A DNA stretch of 64,000 nt from an uncultured SAR116 cluster alpha proteobacterium (GCA_902622515.1 CACNQE010000011.1:1-64000), one strand, 5' to 3'; counted from the stretch's first letter, positions 44,049-53,748 are shown. A program made the numbers and translations. Notes: a model not told the origin generated them from the sequence alone.

Positions 44049-44930
44049 ATGAAAACATTTAAAACAACTATTATTGGAATTGCAATATTGCTAGCGACAG
44101 TTTTACAAGCGCATGAAATTACACTGCCATACAAGAGTTCTGATTGGACCTCAGCAAAAAATTTAAGTAATCAAGTAAAGTTTACAGAGCTTGAAAACAT
44201 AGTAAACATAAAATCAAACGGTATTCCCAATCATAAAACTGGAATTTTTCCAACACGGGGAAATCCGCACAAAATACAGGAACAAACACATTCCTTATAT
44301 TTTACTAAATACCCTCAGAAAAGCGATTACATAACACCTAGCAAATTTTTTGGTGTCGCTTTGAATGGTGTAATGTTTGTACCTCAGACAGCGGAATGCT
44401 GGAGTCCTGAGAAACAACAAGCTTACTTAAAAACGAATAAACGACCTTCTTTAATAATTAGAATCGAACCACAGATAAGGACCAAGGGACATTGTGATTG
44501 GCGTGAAGAAGCAATTGTTTTGGACAAAAAAAGACTAGGCTTAGACATGAATAATGCTCATGTGCAGCCAAATGGAATGTATCATTACCATGGATTACCT
44601 ACCGGTCTAATTGAAACACAAATTACACCTAATGACTTAATTCATGTAGGTTTCGCTGGTGATGGGTTTAAAATTTTTGTATCTTTAAACGACGATTTTA
44701 AATCAAGTTATCGACTTAAAAATGGTGCTAGAAATAGCGGGCCAGATGGCTTGCATGACGGAACCTATACACAAGACTTTGAGTTTTTAAATGGTAAAGG
44801 TGACTTAGATGAGTGTAACGGAATAGATACCAATGCACATGGCTACATTTACTTAATTACAAAAGAGTTTCCTTTTATACCAAGATGCTGGAAAGGCTAT
44901 CCCCACCCCTCGTTTAAGTCTCGCCCGTGA
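44049..44930 (+). CDS. YHYH domain-containing secreted protein
   Basis: A 293-aa protein from ATG 44049 (two upstream in-frame starts exist at 44034 and 44037). It has a signal peptide (KTFKTTIIGIAILLATVLQA) and the YHYH motif in QPNGMYHYHGLPTG near residue 180. YHYH proteins are secreted and of unknown function, often found in marine bacteria and planctomycetes. It lies just outside attR of the tRNA-Arg island. Confidence 0.82.
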   Translation: MKTFKTTIIGIAILLATVLQAHEITLPYKSSDWTSAKNLSNQVKFTELENIVNIKSNGIPNHKTGIFPTRGNPHKIQEQTHSLYFTKYPQKSDYITPSKFFGVALNGVMFVPQTAECWSPEKQQAYLKTNKRPSLIIRIEPQIRTKGHCDWREEAIVLDKKRLGLDMNNAHVQPNGMYHYHGLPTGLIETQITPNDLIHVGFAGDGFKIFVSLNDDFKSSYRLKNGARNSGPDGLHDGTYTQDFEFLNGKGDLDECNGIDTNAHGYIYLITKEFPFIPRCWKGYPHPSFKSRP

Positions 44931-45127
44931 CGAAGCGTTTTTATAATTCATATTTACTTGATAACATAAATTTAGCTGGGTAGAGTGGCGGACCACAAGC
45001 TTAGTTATCAAGAGTTCAAATGTTCTCCAGCGGATCTATTTTTAAATTATTTCGATATCATTTAATAAGGTATTAACATAATAATTGCTTAAATGGTTTG
45101 AAAGAGAACACAAAGGAGAAAACTATA

Positions 45128-45586
45128 ATGTCAAATTTAAAGAAGTTTTTGTTTATGATACCTCTATTTGTTTTACCTTTTTCTACAACCGCTGAAACTG
45201 CTGAAATTGATAGCATTGCGGCATGCGCAGGTGTGGTTATTGGAAATGGCGCTGTTGACTTTTACATGGGAGACGAGGAGGCCTTCGATGTTGCAGCAGA
45301 CATTGCTTATACTGCTTACTTGTCAATTGTTTTTGAGGGGCAGTACTCACAGGAAGATTTACAAATCGCTGACCAAATACTTGCCGTTAACTTAGATAAA
45401 ATTATTGCTGCTTACAATAGCGAAACCTTTGATGATGTTATGTATGAAGAAGTAGTCAGATGTTATAGGGTTTTGTCTTCACAATTAATAGTGAGCAGTC
45501 AGACTATCATTGATAATTATCAAAATTGGGAACAGGTAAAACAATCATCTTTAACCACTATAAAAAGAGTTTTAAATGCTAGCTAG
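45128..45586 (+). CDS. Secreted protein of unknown function
   Basis: A 152-aa protein with an AAGGAGAA ribosome site before ATG 45128 and a signal peptide (KKFLFMIPLFVLPFSTTAET). The mature part is acidic, with SIAACAGVVIGNGAVDFYMG and a second cysteine in EEVVRCYRVLSSQL, so the pair may form a disulfide. No domain is recognised. Confidence 0.6.
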   Translation: MSNLKKFLFMIPLFVLPFSTTAETAEIDSIAACAGVVIGNGAVDFYMGDEEAFDVAADIAYTAYLSIVFEGQYSQEDLQIADQILAVNLDKIIAAYNSETFDDVMYEEVVRCYRVLSSQLIVSSQTIIDNYQNWEQVKQSSLTTIKRVLNAS

Positions 45587-45798
45587 CAAATAGCAGCAGA
45601 TTTTCAATCTTTTCATTTCCGTTTGAATAAATAAATTGGTAAAAGCGCAAAGTTACAAATAATAAAGTATAGGAATTTAAATTTAAAGGTTATGAGTTTT
45701 AATTTTCAGTAACAAACTTTTTTTAGTCTTGTTAATTATTTTTCGTTTATTACAATTTGATGATATAAGTTAACAAAATTTTTGAAAGAGATTCTCAA

Positions 45799-46041
45799 AT
45801 GATATCAGATCAGGATGTGGCAAGCTATATTTCAAGTCTTAAAGGTAGAAAAGCTTACGAACAAAAAAAATCTAAAAAACTAGGCTTTCATTCTTTCGAA
45901 GATTATATTGAAAACAAACTTCTGCAAAGGCTACAAACTCATGTTAACATAGATGAGGAATTCGCAAAAAGTGACCAAAATAAAATGATAAAGAAAGAAA
46001 AAACAGCTTCTAAAAGTAGCTGTGGCTGCTGCAACCATTAG
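45799..46041 (+). CDS. Small hypothetical protein with a cysteine-rich tail
   Basis: An 80-aa charged, mostly helical protein beginning MISDQDVASYISSLKGRKAY and ending SSCGCCNH. GAAAGAGA lies upstream of the ATG. The terminal CGCC may bind a metal. It lies next to tRNA-Arg(TCG) on the same strand. No family recognised. Confidence 0.5.
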   Translation: MISDQDVASYISSLKGRKAYEQKKSKKLGFHSFEDYIENKLLQRLQTHVNIDEEFAKSDQNKMIKKEKTASKSSCGCCNH

Positions 46042-46059
46042 AAATTGATATAAATTTAA

Positions 46060-46136
46060 GCGCCTGTAGCTCAGCTGGATAGAGCACTAGACTTCGAATC
46101 TAGGGGTCAGGGGTTCGAATCCTCTCGGGCGCGCCA
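46060..46136 (+). tRNA. tRNA-Arg (TCG)
   Basis: A 77-nt tRNA with encoded CCA. Acceptor GCGCCTG pairs with CGGGCGC (one G-U), and the anticodon stem CTAGA/TCTAG holds CTTCGAA with anticodon TCG. It is very similar to the tRNA-Arg(ACG) at 38817, differing mainly in the anticodon and the acceptor stem. Confidence 0.95.
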
Positions 46137-46414
46137 TTTCTCAATAAAAACAATGAGTTAAAAAACCTATTAATACCCAAAACGAAGTAAACATTTTCGG
46201 GGGATCAAATAGGGGGTAACTTTCGTATTGTCAAAGGAGTATTTGAGCGCTAAAATTTTGGTTAGATCAACCTTATAAAAGTCAAACAAAGCCTCGATTT
46301 CTTGTGTCTTTGTTTTTTTAATTTAATAATATGGTCAATTACTAGAAGCAAGTCTCTCTTTTTGTGCTAAAATTACGACGAACACCATTAATTTTTCGAT
46401 TGGTATGTTTTTAT

Positions 46415-46834
46415 CTAATCATAATAATTAGAATAAGATTTTTCTTCAACTAAATCAGATTTAAGAGTGTTATTTATTTCTCGTTTTATTCGTGAACGTT
46501 CATCATTAAAAATATATACACTTCTGGCGAGCTCAATAAATTCAGAGTCAAATAATCTAATTTTTTCTTTATCTCTAATCTTATCCTCAATTTTCCAAAG
46601 TTTCTGATTGATAAGTTTTAACTTTATCATAAGCTGATTTGCTCCATTATTGCCTGAAAAATCTTTTTTATAAATTGCTAATAGAAGATTGTATTCCCGG
46701 TTTACGTTCTTTAAAGCTCTTTTATTAGTAATCTGTTCTAGTTTTATCTCCAGGATTGTAATTTTATCAAACAATTCTCCCAAAGAGATTGGTATCATTG
46801 GAGTTTCTACTAATTTCTTTTCATCTCTAAACAT
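46415..46834 (-). CDS. DUF6165 family protein
   Basis: A 139-aa helical protein. The features SLGELFDKITILEIKLEQIT, LWKIEDKIRDKEK and the C-terminal LVEEKSYSNYYD match the DUF6165 family, which occurs beside TPR-glycosyltransferases. It overlaps the end of the upstream TPR gene by 25 bases; a later ATG at 46798 would remove the overlap. Its function is not known, but partnership with the TPR-glycosyltransferase is likely. Confidence 0.75.
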   Translation of the reverse strand: MFRDEKKLVETPMIPISLGELFDKITILEIKLEQITNKRALKNVNREYNLLLAIYKKDFSGNNGANQLMIKLKLINQKLWKIEDKIRDKEKIRLFDSEFIELARSVYIFNDERSRIKREINNTLKSDLVEEKSYSNYYD

Positions 46835-48555
46835 AACTTCAGATCTCTTCGCATACTGTCAAAAACATGTTGCCAATCACCTTGTTTTCTTTGTCGGTAC
46901 AATTTGACTGTAGGATACCATGGATTGCTATCTCCCTCTAACATCCAGCGCCAGTCAGGAATATATTTTAGTGCAACCCAAGTAGGTTTTCCTAGGGCAC
47001 CAGCTAAATGTGCAATTGCTGTATCGGATGAGATGATCAGGTCACAACTTACCATAACGGCTGTTGTATCAATAAATGAATCTTCTCCAATGTCAAAATC
47101 ATCACCTAAGGTAGTTAAATTGAACTTAATATCACTTATCTGTTTTTCTCCTTCTCCTTTGTGAAGGCTAACAAGTTCTACGTTCTCTAGTCTTGAGATA
47201 CCCTCAAATAACGAAAGGGGAAAAGATCTTCCAACATCAATTTTGTTTTTACTGCCTTGCCAACAGACACCCACTTTAAAGTTTTCTTCATTAAAACTTT
47301 TACTCCATAACTCAGCTTTTTTCGGATTAGCAAATAAGTAAGGTATTTTGTTAGGAATTGTTTTTATAGTGGTATTAAGTAAATAAGGTAGGCTCATCAA
47401 AGGCGCTTCGAAATCTAATTCTTTTTCATCAGGTAAGCTACTAGTTAGCTTAAGATCACCATCCATAGTTTGAATTAGGGAGTGTAGTTTTTTTGTTACT
47501 TGAAACGATAAATCAGCCCCCATTTTTCTTAGCAAAGGTAAATATCTACAGAATTGTATAATATCTCCTAGCCCTTGCTCCTCATAAACTAGAAATCTTT
47601 TGCCTTTAATAGGTTCCAACCCGTTCCAACAAAGCTTTTCTCTTGGTGCTCTAGTACGAATCTCTCTTTTCTTCCGATATCTCCATTCGTACAGCTTAAG
47701 TCCTTTTTCTAATTTGCCGTTTAAAAGATAAACTAGAGATAAATTATAATTTGCCTCAACATAATCTGGTCTGAGTGATATTGCTTTTTTATAAGTTTGG
47801 ATTGCTTCGTTTAATTTTCTTTGTTCTTTAAGTGTGTTTGCAACGTTATAGTATGCATCCGCAAAATTGGGTTTAATAGAAAACGCTTTTTTGTAGCATT
47901 CAATTGCCTCGGTCAAAGCGCCCTCCTCTTGGAAAGCAACACCTAAATTATTATGTGCTTCTGCATAATTTAGTCTGAGTGATATTGCTTTTTTATAGGC
48001 TTTAATAGCTTCTTTCAAATTACCTTCATCTTTGAGAGCATTCCCCAAATTATTATGCGCATCCGCAAAATCGGGTTTAATAGAAAGAGCTTTTTTGTAG
48101 CAGTTGATTGCCTCTCCAAATCTTCTGATGCTTTGGAGAGTAAGTCCAAGATTGTTGAAACCATCAGCATAATCAGGATTTAATTCTGTAACTTTTTTAA
48201 AGGCTACAAGTGCATTTGAAGTTTGATTTAAACTTATGTTTGCAGCCCCAAGCAAATTCCATAATATAAATTGATCAGGATAGTTTTTTATAAGTTCCTG
48301 TGCAAGGCTAACTGTTTTTGGCATTTGTCCTCGTTTATAAAAGCTCATTAGCTGTTCAATTTTGTCTTGAGGAACATTCTTGGGTCCAAAATTTTGATTA
48401 ATTCTGTTCAAATTAGCTAAACCCTCTTGAGCTCTTCTATTGCTGGGAAATGCTTTTAAAATTTGCTGATATATATTTTTTGCCTCTTCAATTCTTCCTT
48501 TTTTTACACAAGATTTGGCTTTTATGATTGACTGACTAACAGATAGTTTTGACAT
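46810..48555 (-). CDS. TPR-repeat protein with C-terminal glycosyltransferase (GT9-like) domain
   Basis: A 581-aa protein from ATG 48555. The N-terminal half holds about seven TPR units (for example PDYADGFNNLGLTLQSIRRF, PDFADAHNNLGNALKDEGNL), the second half a glycosyltransferase region with YEEQGLGDIIQFCRYLPLL, CWQGSKNKIDVGRSFPL and SSDTAIAHLAGALGKPTWVAL. This architecture is that of TPR-glycosyltransferases that modify flagellin or surface proteins. A 204-bp imperfect tandem repeat inside the TPR part shows recent duplication. Its acceptor is unknown. Confidence 0.85.
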   Translation of the reverse strand: MSKLSVSQSIIKAKSCVKKGRIEEAKNIYQQILKAFPSNRRAQEGLANLNRINQNFGPKNVPQDKIEQLMSFYKRGQMPKTVSLAQELIKNYPDQFILWNLLGAANISLNQTSNALVAFKKVTELNPDYADGFNNLGLTLQSIRRFGEAINCYKKALSIKPDFADAHNNLGNALKDEGNLKEAIKAYKKAISLRLNYAEAHNNLGVAFQEEGALTEAIECYKKAFSIKPNFADAYYNVANTLKEQRKLNEAIQTYKKAISLRPDYVEANYNLSLVYLLNGKLEKGLKLYEWRYRKKREIRTRAPREKLCWNGLEPIKGKRFLVYEEQGLGDIIQFCRYLPLLRKMGADLSFQVTKKLHSLIQTMDGDLKLTSSLPDEKELDFEAPLMSLPYLLNTTIKTIPNKIPYLFANPKKAELWSKSFNEENFKVGVCWQGSKNKIDVGRSFPLSLFEGISRLENVELVSLHKGEGEKQISDIKFNLTTLGDDFDIGEDSFIDTTAVMVSCDLIISSDTAIAHLAGALGKPTWVALKYIPDWRWMLEGDSNPWYPTVKLYRQRKQGDWQHVFDSMRRDLKLCLEMKRN

Positions 48556-48739
48556 GATAAAACCCAATTGTTTTCCAATAATATTCCTCAAAAAAAATAT
48601 GATATTCTCTACCCTATTGCAAACCCCAAAACTCGACCCGGTGTTCCAAAACCCTCGATTAACGTTTTCTAAATTTAAAAATACTATTTTTATTTAAAAG
48701 GTCTGCGTTTAAGGTCAGTTTATTTAAATTTTATTGCGC

Positions 48740-49807
48740 CTAATCTTTTATTTTTGGGAATATATGTAGAGAATTACTAGCTAAAGAAATACTAATATTA
48801 GTCCCTAGCTCGTATTTGCCTATATCATCATGATCTACTACAGAAGTAAGTACCTGACCACTCTCATGCTCCGTTTTCACTATGGCGCGAGGCCCGAGCA
48901 GTTCAATATTTGTCACCATTACTCTTACTATGTTTTCATTCGGTTTTCTTTTTAGGTCAGCAAGCTTGATTTTTTCCGGTCGAATTCCGACATCTACGTG
49001 CTCACCTAAGTTTAAGGTAGTATTCACCTTAATGTTTCCAATAGGTAGTTTGAGTTCTGAATTATTAGAAATTTCACCTTTAATAAAATTCATGCTCGGA
49101 TTACCAATGAAACCCGCTACCATGCGTGTCTTTGGCTGAAAATAAATTTCCGTTGGCGTTCCAACCTGCTCAATTAGTCCTTTATCCATAATCACGATCC
49201 TATCGGCCATTGCCATAGCCTCTTCCTGATCATGAGTTACAAAAATAGTGGTTGCACCTAATTCTCTATGCAATTTCATTATTTCAGCCCTCATTTCTAA
49301 ACGCAAGTTTGCATCGAGATTGGATAATGGTTCATCAAACAAAAAAACTTTTGGCTTTCGGACTATTGCTCTGCCGATAGCTACCCTTTGCTGTTGTCCT
49401 CCTGAAAGAGCATTAGGTTTTCTATTTAGAAGATGTGTTAGCCCCAATAAATCAGCTACTTCGTTGACTTTTTCTTTAATTAATTTAGGAGACATTTTTT
49501 TAGCTTTGAGGCCGAATCCCATATTTTGTTCCACTGTCATTGTTGGATAAAGTGCATAATTCTGAAAAACCATCGCTATATCGCGATCACGAGGCTCAAG
49601 CTCGGTAACGTCGCAACCATCAATAGAGATTGTTCCACTCGAAACTGTTTCTAAACCTGCAAGTAGGCGCAAGGTTGTAGATTTACCGCATCCGGAAGGT
49701 CCAAGCAAAACTAGGAATTCAGAATTATATATTTCTAAGTTAAGCCCATCAATAATGTTTGTAGAACCAAAGGACTTTCTGAGATTTTTAAAATCAACTC
49801 GACCCAT
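48740..49807 (-). CDS. Sugar ABC transporter ATP-binding protein (MalK/UgpC type)
   Basis: A 355-aa ATPase of the carbohydrate family 1 importers. Walker A is GPSGCGKST, signature LSGGQQQR, Walker B LFDEPLSNLDANLR, with the C-terminal OB-fold regulatory domain (GIRPEKIKLADL). GAGAGA lies before ATG 49807; an upstream ATG three codons earlier is less favoured. It is the last gene of the operon SDR, binding protein, two permeases, ATPase. Confidence 0.92.
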   Translation of the reverse strand: MGRVDFKNLRKSFGSTNIIDGLNLEIYNSEFLVLLGPSGCGKSTTLRLLAGLETVSSGTISIDGCDVTELEPRDRDIAMVFQNYALYPTMTVEQNMGFGLKAKKMSPKLIKEKVNEVADLLGLTHLLNRKPNALSGGQQQRVAIGRAIVRKPKVFLFDEPLSNLDANLRLEMRAEIMKLHRELGATTIFVTHDQEEAMAMADRIVIMDKGLIEQVGTPTEIYFQPKTRMVAGFIGNPSMNFIKGEISNNSELKLPIGNIKVNTTLNLGEHVDVGIRPEKIKLADLKRKPNENIVRVMVTNIELLGPRAIVKTEHESGQVLTSVVDHDDIGKYELGTNISISLASNSLHIFPKIKD

Positions 49808-49822
49808 TACAAACAAATCTCT

Positions 49823-50647
49823 CTAATATTTGACACCACTACCCCCGATTCCTCTTATAAGATGCTTTTGAATCGAATAGGATAAAATTAAGACTGGAAT
49901 TACTGCAATAAGAATAGCAACTGCCATTTTGCCTAGCTCGATTCCCCGAAACGTCCAAAAACCAGCAATTGCAACTGGCAATGTGCGGCTCTCAGCACCA
50001 GTGAGCAGTAACGAATAAAACAAATCATTCCAGGAAAGAACAAAGCCGAAGATGCCAGCCGCTGCAAGACCAGGCCTTACTACTGGAAGTATTACTTTGT
50101 AAAATGCTTGAAACCTTGTGTAACCATCAATCATAGCCTGGTCTTCTAAGTCTTTTGGCACTTCATCAAAAAACCCAATTAGAAACCAAGTAACTACCGG
50201 AACCACAAAAGTGAGGTGTGCAGTTATTACTCCGACACGACTATCTATTAACTCTAATTTATAAAGAAGCAGGAAAAGCGGAAGAATTAAAATTGCAGGA
50301 GGCATCATCTCCGCCGCGAGAATTGAGTATCTTGCCCCCTGAAAGCCACGAAAACGAGAGAATGCATACGCCGCAGGTGCTCCACATATCAATGAAATAA
50401 CCACCGTAATTAATGCGATAAAAAACGAATTCAAGATATTGAGTGGAACGTTACTATTAAACACAATCTCGCCCCAATTTTCCCATGATGGTTCAAAACG
50501 CCAAATATCTGGTCTCCCACCTAGTGAAGGTGGTTTTATAGACTCTAAAAATATCCAAAAAAAGGGAAATAGTACCAATATAATCGCAATAAAAATTGCT
50601 GTTGTGCCAAGAAAACGCGACAATCGATTTTCAAATGATACAATCAC
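49823..50647 (-). CDS. Sugar ABC transporter permease (MalG type)
   Basis: A 274-aa permease with six hydrophobic segments. The EAA loop reads DLEDQAMIDGYTRFQAFYKV, then ILPVVRPGL, the pattern of the MalG/UgpE family. It overlaps the other permease by four bases and lies 15 bases before the ATPase start. Substrate: a sugar, polyol or glycerol derivative, undetermined. Confidence 0.9.
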   Translation of the reverse strand: MIVSFENRLSRFLGTTAIFIAIILVLFPFFWIFLESIKPPSLGGRPDIWRFEPSWENWGEIVFNSNVPLNILNSFFIALITVVISLICGAPAAYAFSRFRGFQGARYSILAAEMMPPAILILPLFLLLYKLELIDSRVGVITAHLTFVVPVVTWFLIGFFDEVPKDLEDQAMIDGYTRFQAFYKVILPVVRPGLAAAGIFGFVLSWNDLFYSLLLTGAESRTLPVAIAGFWTFRGIELGKMAVAILIAVIPVLILSYSIQKHLIRGIGGSGVKY

Positions 50648-51495
50648 TTTATCACCTTTGGTCGAGACAAGTTCACGATTAAAATTACGAAAACTAAAAT
50701 AAATATAATCAGCAAAATAGACGCGGCAGCAGCTTCACCCATGCGGAAAAAACGAAAACCTGTTTGATAAATATAATACATAATGGTCTCTGTAGAATTA
50801 CCTGGTCCACCTCGGGTAATGGCAAATACATATTCAAAAACTTTAAATGCATCCAATGCTCTTATGATTAGTGCAACTACTATAACAGGCCGTAACATAG
50901 GTAACGTAATTGAAAAGAAGGTTAACCATCGTCCTGCACCATCGACACGAGCAGCCTCAAATGGTGTTTTGGGTAAGGCCTCCAAACCAGCAAGAAACAT
51001 TAAAAGCATGAATGGTGTCCACTGCCATACGTCGATAAGAACTATCGAAAATAATGCTAACTCTGGACCAAACCAATCTAATGAAACTCCGACCCTTAAT
51101 AGGTAAAAAGGTATTATACCGATTTCTGAGTTTAGTAAAAAACGAAACATTAAGCCTACTGCGATAGGAGTTATAAACATGGGGGCAAGCAATATTGATC
51201 GAACTAATCCTTTGAAAATGACTAACTTTTGAATGAGAAGGGCAAGTGAGAGTCCTAAAATTAACTCAAATATTACAGCACTAGCTACAAAGCTTATGGT
51301 ATTCCCCATTGCGTTTAGAAAACTTTGGTCAGTTGCGATAAAGCCAAAGTTTTCGAAACCCACAAACTGAACGTCATTTATTCTTGTAAGCCGATAATCT
51401 TGAAGCGATAGCCATAAAGAAAATATGAACGGGTATAGCATTATGCCAGACAGGAGAAAAACCAATGGTAAAATTAGCTTATATTTAATATGCAT
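50644..51495 (-). CDS. Sugar ABC transporter permease (MalF/UgpA type)
   Basis: A 283-aa permease with six hydrophobic segments and an EAA loop LEALPKTPFEAARVDGAGRW followed by TFFSITLPMLRPV. I chose ATG 51495: an in-frame ATG at 51531 lies within the loop of a 10-bp hairpin and would add 12 non-conserved residues. Its end overlaps the MalG-type gene by four bases. Confidence 0.88.
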   Translation of the reverse strand: MHIKYKLILPLVFLLSGIMLYPFIFSLWLSLQDYRLTRINDVQFVGFENFGFIATDQSFLNAMGNTISFVASAVIFELILGLSLALLIQKLVIFKGLVRSILLAPMFITPIAVGLMFRFLLNSEIGIIPFYLLRVGVSLDWFGPELALFSIVLIDVWQWTPFMLLMFLAGLEALPKTPFEAARVDGAGRWLTFFSITLPMLRPVIVVALIIRALDAFKVFEYVFAITRGGPGNSTETIMYYIYQTGFRFFRMGEAAAASILLIIFILVFVILIVNLSRPKVIK

Positions 51496-51518
51496 TTGGG
51501 CTGCATTCGTTATTATTA

Positions 51519-51545
51519 AGGGGTAGCGCATAAAACGCTACCCCT
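51519..51545 (-). other. Strong intercistronic hairpin between binding protein and permease
   Basis: A perfect 10-bp stem (AGGGGTAGCG with CGCTACCCCT) and a 7-base loop lie between the binding-protein stop and the permease start. No T run follows. Such hairpins protect the binding-protein message and lower permease expression, as in malE-malF; that role is inferred. Confidence 0.7.
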
Positions 51546-51555
51546 CCATGTAACA

Positions 51556-52797
51556 TTATTTAATTGCTCTTTCCACACCATTTGCTGCTGCATCTAATGC
51601 TTCTTTTACACTCTTTTGGCCAGTAACAGCAGCACTCAATTCGGTACCAACTATTTCTATCAATTCCTCGGCGTTGTTTCCAGAGGACAACGGTGCCGAG
51701 CCATCCAGAATATCAGCTAGCGCGGTGTAGTAGGCCTTCCCATAACCCTTTTCCCAAACTTCTGAACTATTCATTACGCTGTTGCGGACTGGTGCGCCAC
51801 CCATAATAGCTCTTTGTTTTGCAACCTCTGGACTAGAAATCCATGAAATGAACGTCCAAGCATCATCTTTATTGTCTGAGTTTGCAGTAATTCCCCATGA
51901 CCAAAGCCCTAAAACAGACTTACCACCAGGGACTTCATGAAGAGTAAAATTACCTGCAAGGTCACCAGACATTCCACCTTTCGCGTTCAACGCTGGAAGC
52001 ATCCAGTTGTAAGAAAGCATTGTGGCAGCTTTACCTGAGGACACGGAGCGCAAAGCTTCATCAAAGCCCCAGTTTGCAGAGTTAGGTGGAGCAGCCTGAC
52101 TATGGGTCTCGATATACTGATTTAGCGCATCAATAGCAGCTTGGTTGTTAATAATCACATTGCCTGCATCATCGAACAATTCGCCACCGTTAGCATATAA
52201 CCAGTTTTTCCATTCCTCCATAATTTTATAACCTTTTTGAGGTTGCATAGCAGCGCCGTACATACCATCAGTCGTTAATGATTTTACAACGCTCATGTAA
52301 TCTTCAATTGATTTCGGAATTGCTAAACCTTTCGAGTCGAAAATATCCTGACGAACTATTAAACCAAGAGCATAGTTATAATATGGAACACCATAAATAG
52401 AACCGTCGACCTTGCTTATGTCAGCAAGAGCTGGAACGAAATCATCATATGCATAGCCATCTTGGCTAGAAATTAGTGAGTCTAATGGCTCTAAGAAGCC
52501 AGCTCTTGCAAACTCGTCAGTCCAAGGGTTATCAATTATAATGACGTCATAAGTCGCTGAAGGTGCTAATGATGATGTCATAATCTTATCGCGCATAGCA
52601 TCAAACGGCATGGCGTCAAAATTTACTGTAATCCCTGGGTTCTGCTCAGTGAATTGATCAGTGAGCTTTGCTACAATATCATAATCTGGAACTTCTTCCA
52701 TAATAATATTAATTTCACCAGCGTGAACAACTTGGGATGTACTAATTGTAGCCCAAGCAATTGCTGCGATAGCAGTACTTAATTTAAGTTTTTTCAT
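51556..52797 (-). CDS. Sugar ABC transporter substrate-binding protein (family 1)
   Basis: A 413-aa binding protein from ATG 52797, which follows a GGGAGA site. It has a signal peptide (KKLKLSTAIAAIAWATISTS, cleaved after VVHA), and the mature protein starts GEINIIMEEVPDYDIVAKLTDQF. Sugar-binding family features include DVIIIDNPWTDEFARAGFLEPLD and SWISSPEVAKQRAIMGGAPVR. An in-frame start 19 codons upstream is not supported. The ligand is unknown. Confidence 0.9.
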   Translation of the reverse strand: MKKLKLSTAIAAIAWATISTSQVVHAGEINIIMEEVPDYDIVAKLTDQFTEQNPGITVNFDAMPFDAMRDKIMTSSLAPSATYDVIIIDNPWTDEFARAGFLEPLDSLISSQDGYAYDDFVPALADISKVDGSIYGVPYYNYALGLIVRQDIFDSKGLAIPKSIEDYMSVVKSLTTDGMYGAAMQPQKGYKIMEEWKNWLYANGGELFDDAGNVIINNQAAIDALNQYIETHSQAAPPNSANWGFDEALRSVSSGKAATMLSYNWMLPALNAKGGMSGDLAGNFTLHEVPGGKSVLGLWSWGITANSDNKDDAWTFISWISSPEVAKQRAIMGGAPVRNSVMNSSEVWEKGYGKAYYTALADILDGSAPLSSGNNAEELIEIVGTELSAAVTGQKSVKEALDAAANGVERAIK

Positions 52798-52834
52798 ATT
52801 TATCTCCCATTTGTTAAATTTATAATGTGACATG

Positions 52835-53605
52835 TTATCCCATATACACGCCACCAGTTACGTTGATGCCTTGTCCAGTCATGAACCGAGCTTTATCGGA
52901 AGCAAGAAAAACGACAACATCAGCAACATCTTCTGCAGTTTCGATCCGGCCAAGTGGAGTTTGATCAATGTAAGATTGAAACACGTCAGTGGGAGTGGAG
53001 CCGAGCAAATCGGCCTCCCATTTAACTTCACGATCTTGCATTCCTGTCTTAACGAAGCCCGGACAAACAGCGTTAACCCGTATTCCATCCCCAGCATGCT
53101 CTCGAGCGAGCGACTGTGTCCATCCTAACACAGCAAATTTTGATGCTGAATAATGCGCCAAAAAAGGAGCACCTACTTTGGCAGCTAAAGACGCAGTATT
53201 CACAATGACTCCTTTATTTTGGTGTTTCAAAAAATGCCGTATCGCAGCCTGATTGGAAAGAAAAACACCCTTAGCATTAACATTGAAGTTAAAGTCCCAA
53301 TCCTCTTCGGTCAGATCCAAAGCTCGTTTCATGCTTGATACACCTGCATTAGCATGCAAAACATCAATTTGACCGAAAACTCGCTCTCCTTCTTTAAACG
53401 CAACATAAATAGAAGTTTGATCGCAAACGTCGAGTTTTATAGCTAAGGTTGGGCCCTTTATGGTATTGGCAGCATCCTGCACAACCTTTTGTTCTAAGTC
53501 TGTGAGGACAACATTATATCCAGCTTTTGAAAACGCTTTTGCGCTTGCAAGCCCAATACCTGTTGCTCCTCCAGTTATAAGAGCTGTTCTTTGAAAAGTA
53601 CCCAT
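52835..53605 (-). CDS. SDR-family oxidoreductase (sugar/polyol dehydrogenase-like)
   Basis: A 256-aa classical SDR. The cofactor motif is TGGATGIG, then HANAG, the catalytic serine in NTASLAA and the YSASK motif. GFVKTG and SDKARFMTGQGINVTGGVYMG close the fold. It is the first gene of the operon that continues with the sugar importer, and is divergent from the DeoR regulator. It probably oxidises the imported sugar or polyol. Confidence 0.9.
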   Translation of the reverse strand: MGTFQRTALITGGATGIGLASAKAFSKAGYNVVLTDLEQKVVQDAANTIKGPTLAIKLDVCDQTSIYVAFKEGERVFGQIDVLHANAGVSSMKRALDLTEEDWDFNFNVNAKGVFLSNQAAIRHFLKHQNKGVIVNTASLAAKVGAPFLAHYSASKFAVLGWTQSLAREHAGDGIRVNAVCPGFVKTGMQDREVKWEADLLGSTPTDVFQSYIDQTPLGRIETAEDVADVVVFLASDKARFMTGQGINVTGGVYMG

Positions 53606-53748
53606 TATTTTTTAGGCTCCAATATCCCACAATTAATTCACATAATATAACAATATTCAACAAAAAAATGGTACTTTTTCATAAAAAGGTTGAGAATTTT
53701 GTTTGTTTATGATTTTTATTGTTAAAAATAATGATCAGGGAACAATAT

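Noticed and set aside
46137-46414. G-rich pieces (TCGGGGGATC, ATAGGGGGTAAC) after tRNA-Arg(TCG), like the leader of a tRNA-linked integrase
   Set aside because: No integrase gene or remnant follows, and the second tRNA shows no att duplicate; it may be a scar but cannot be supported. I saw no gene in these 278 bases.
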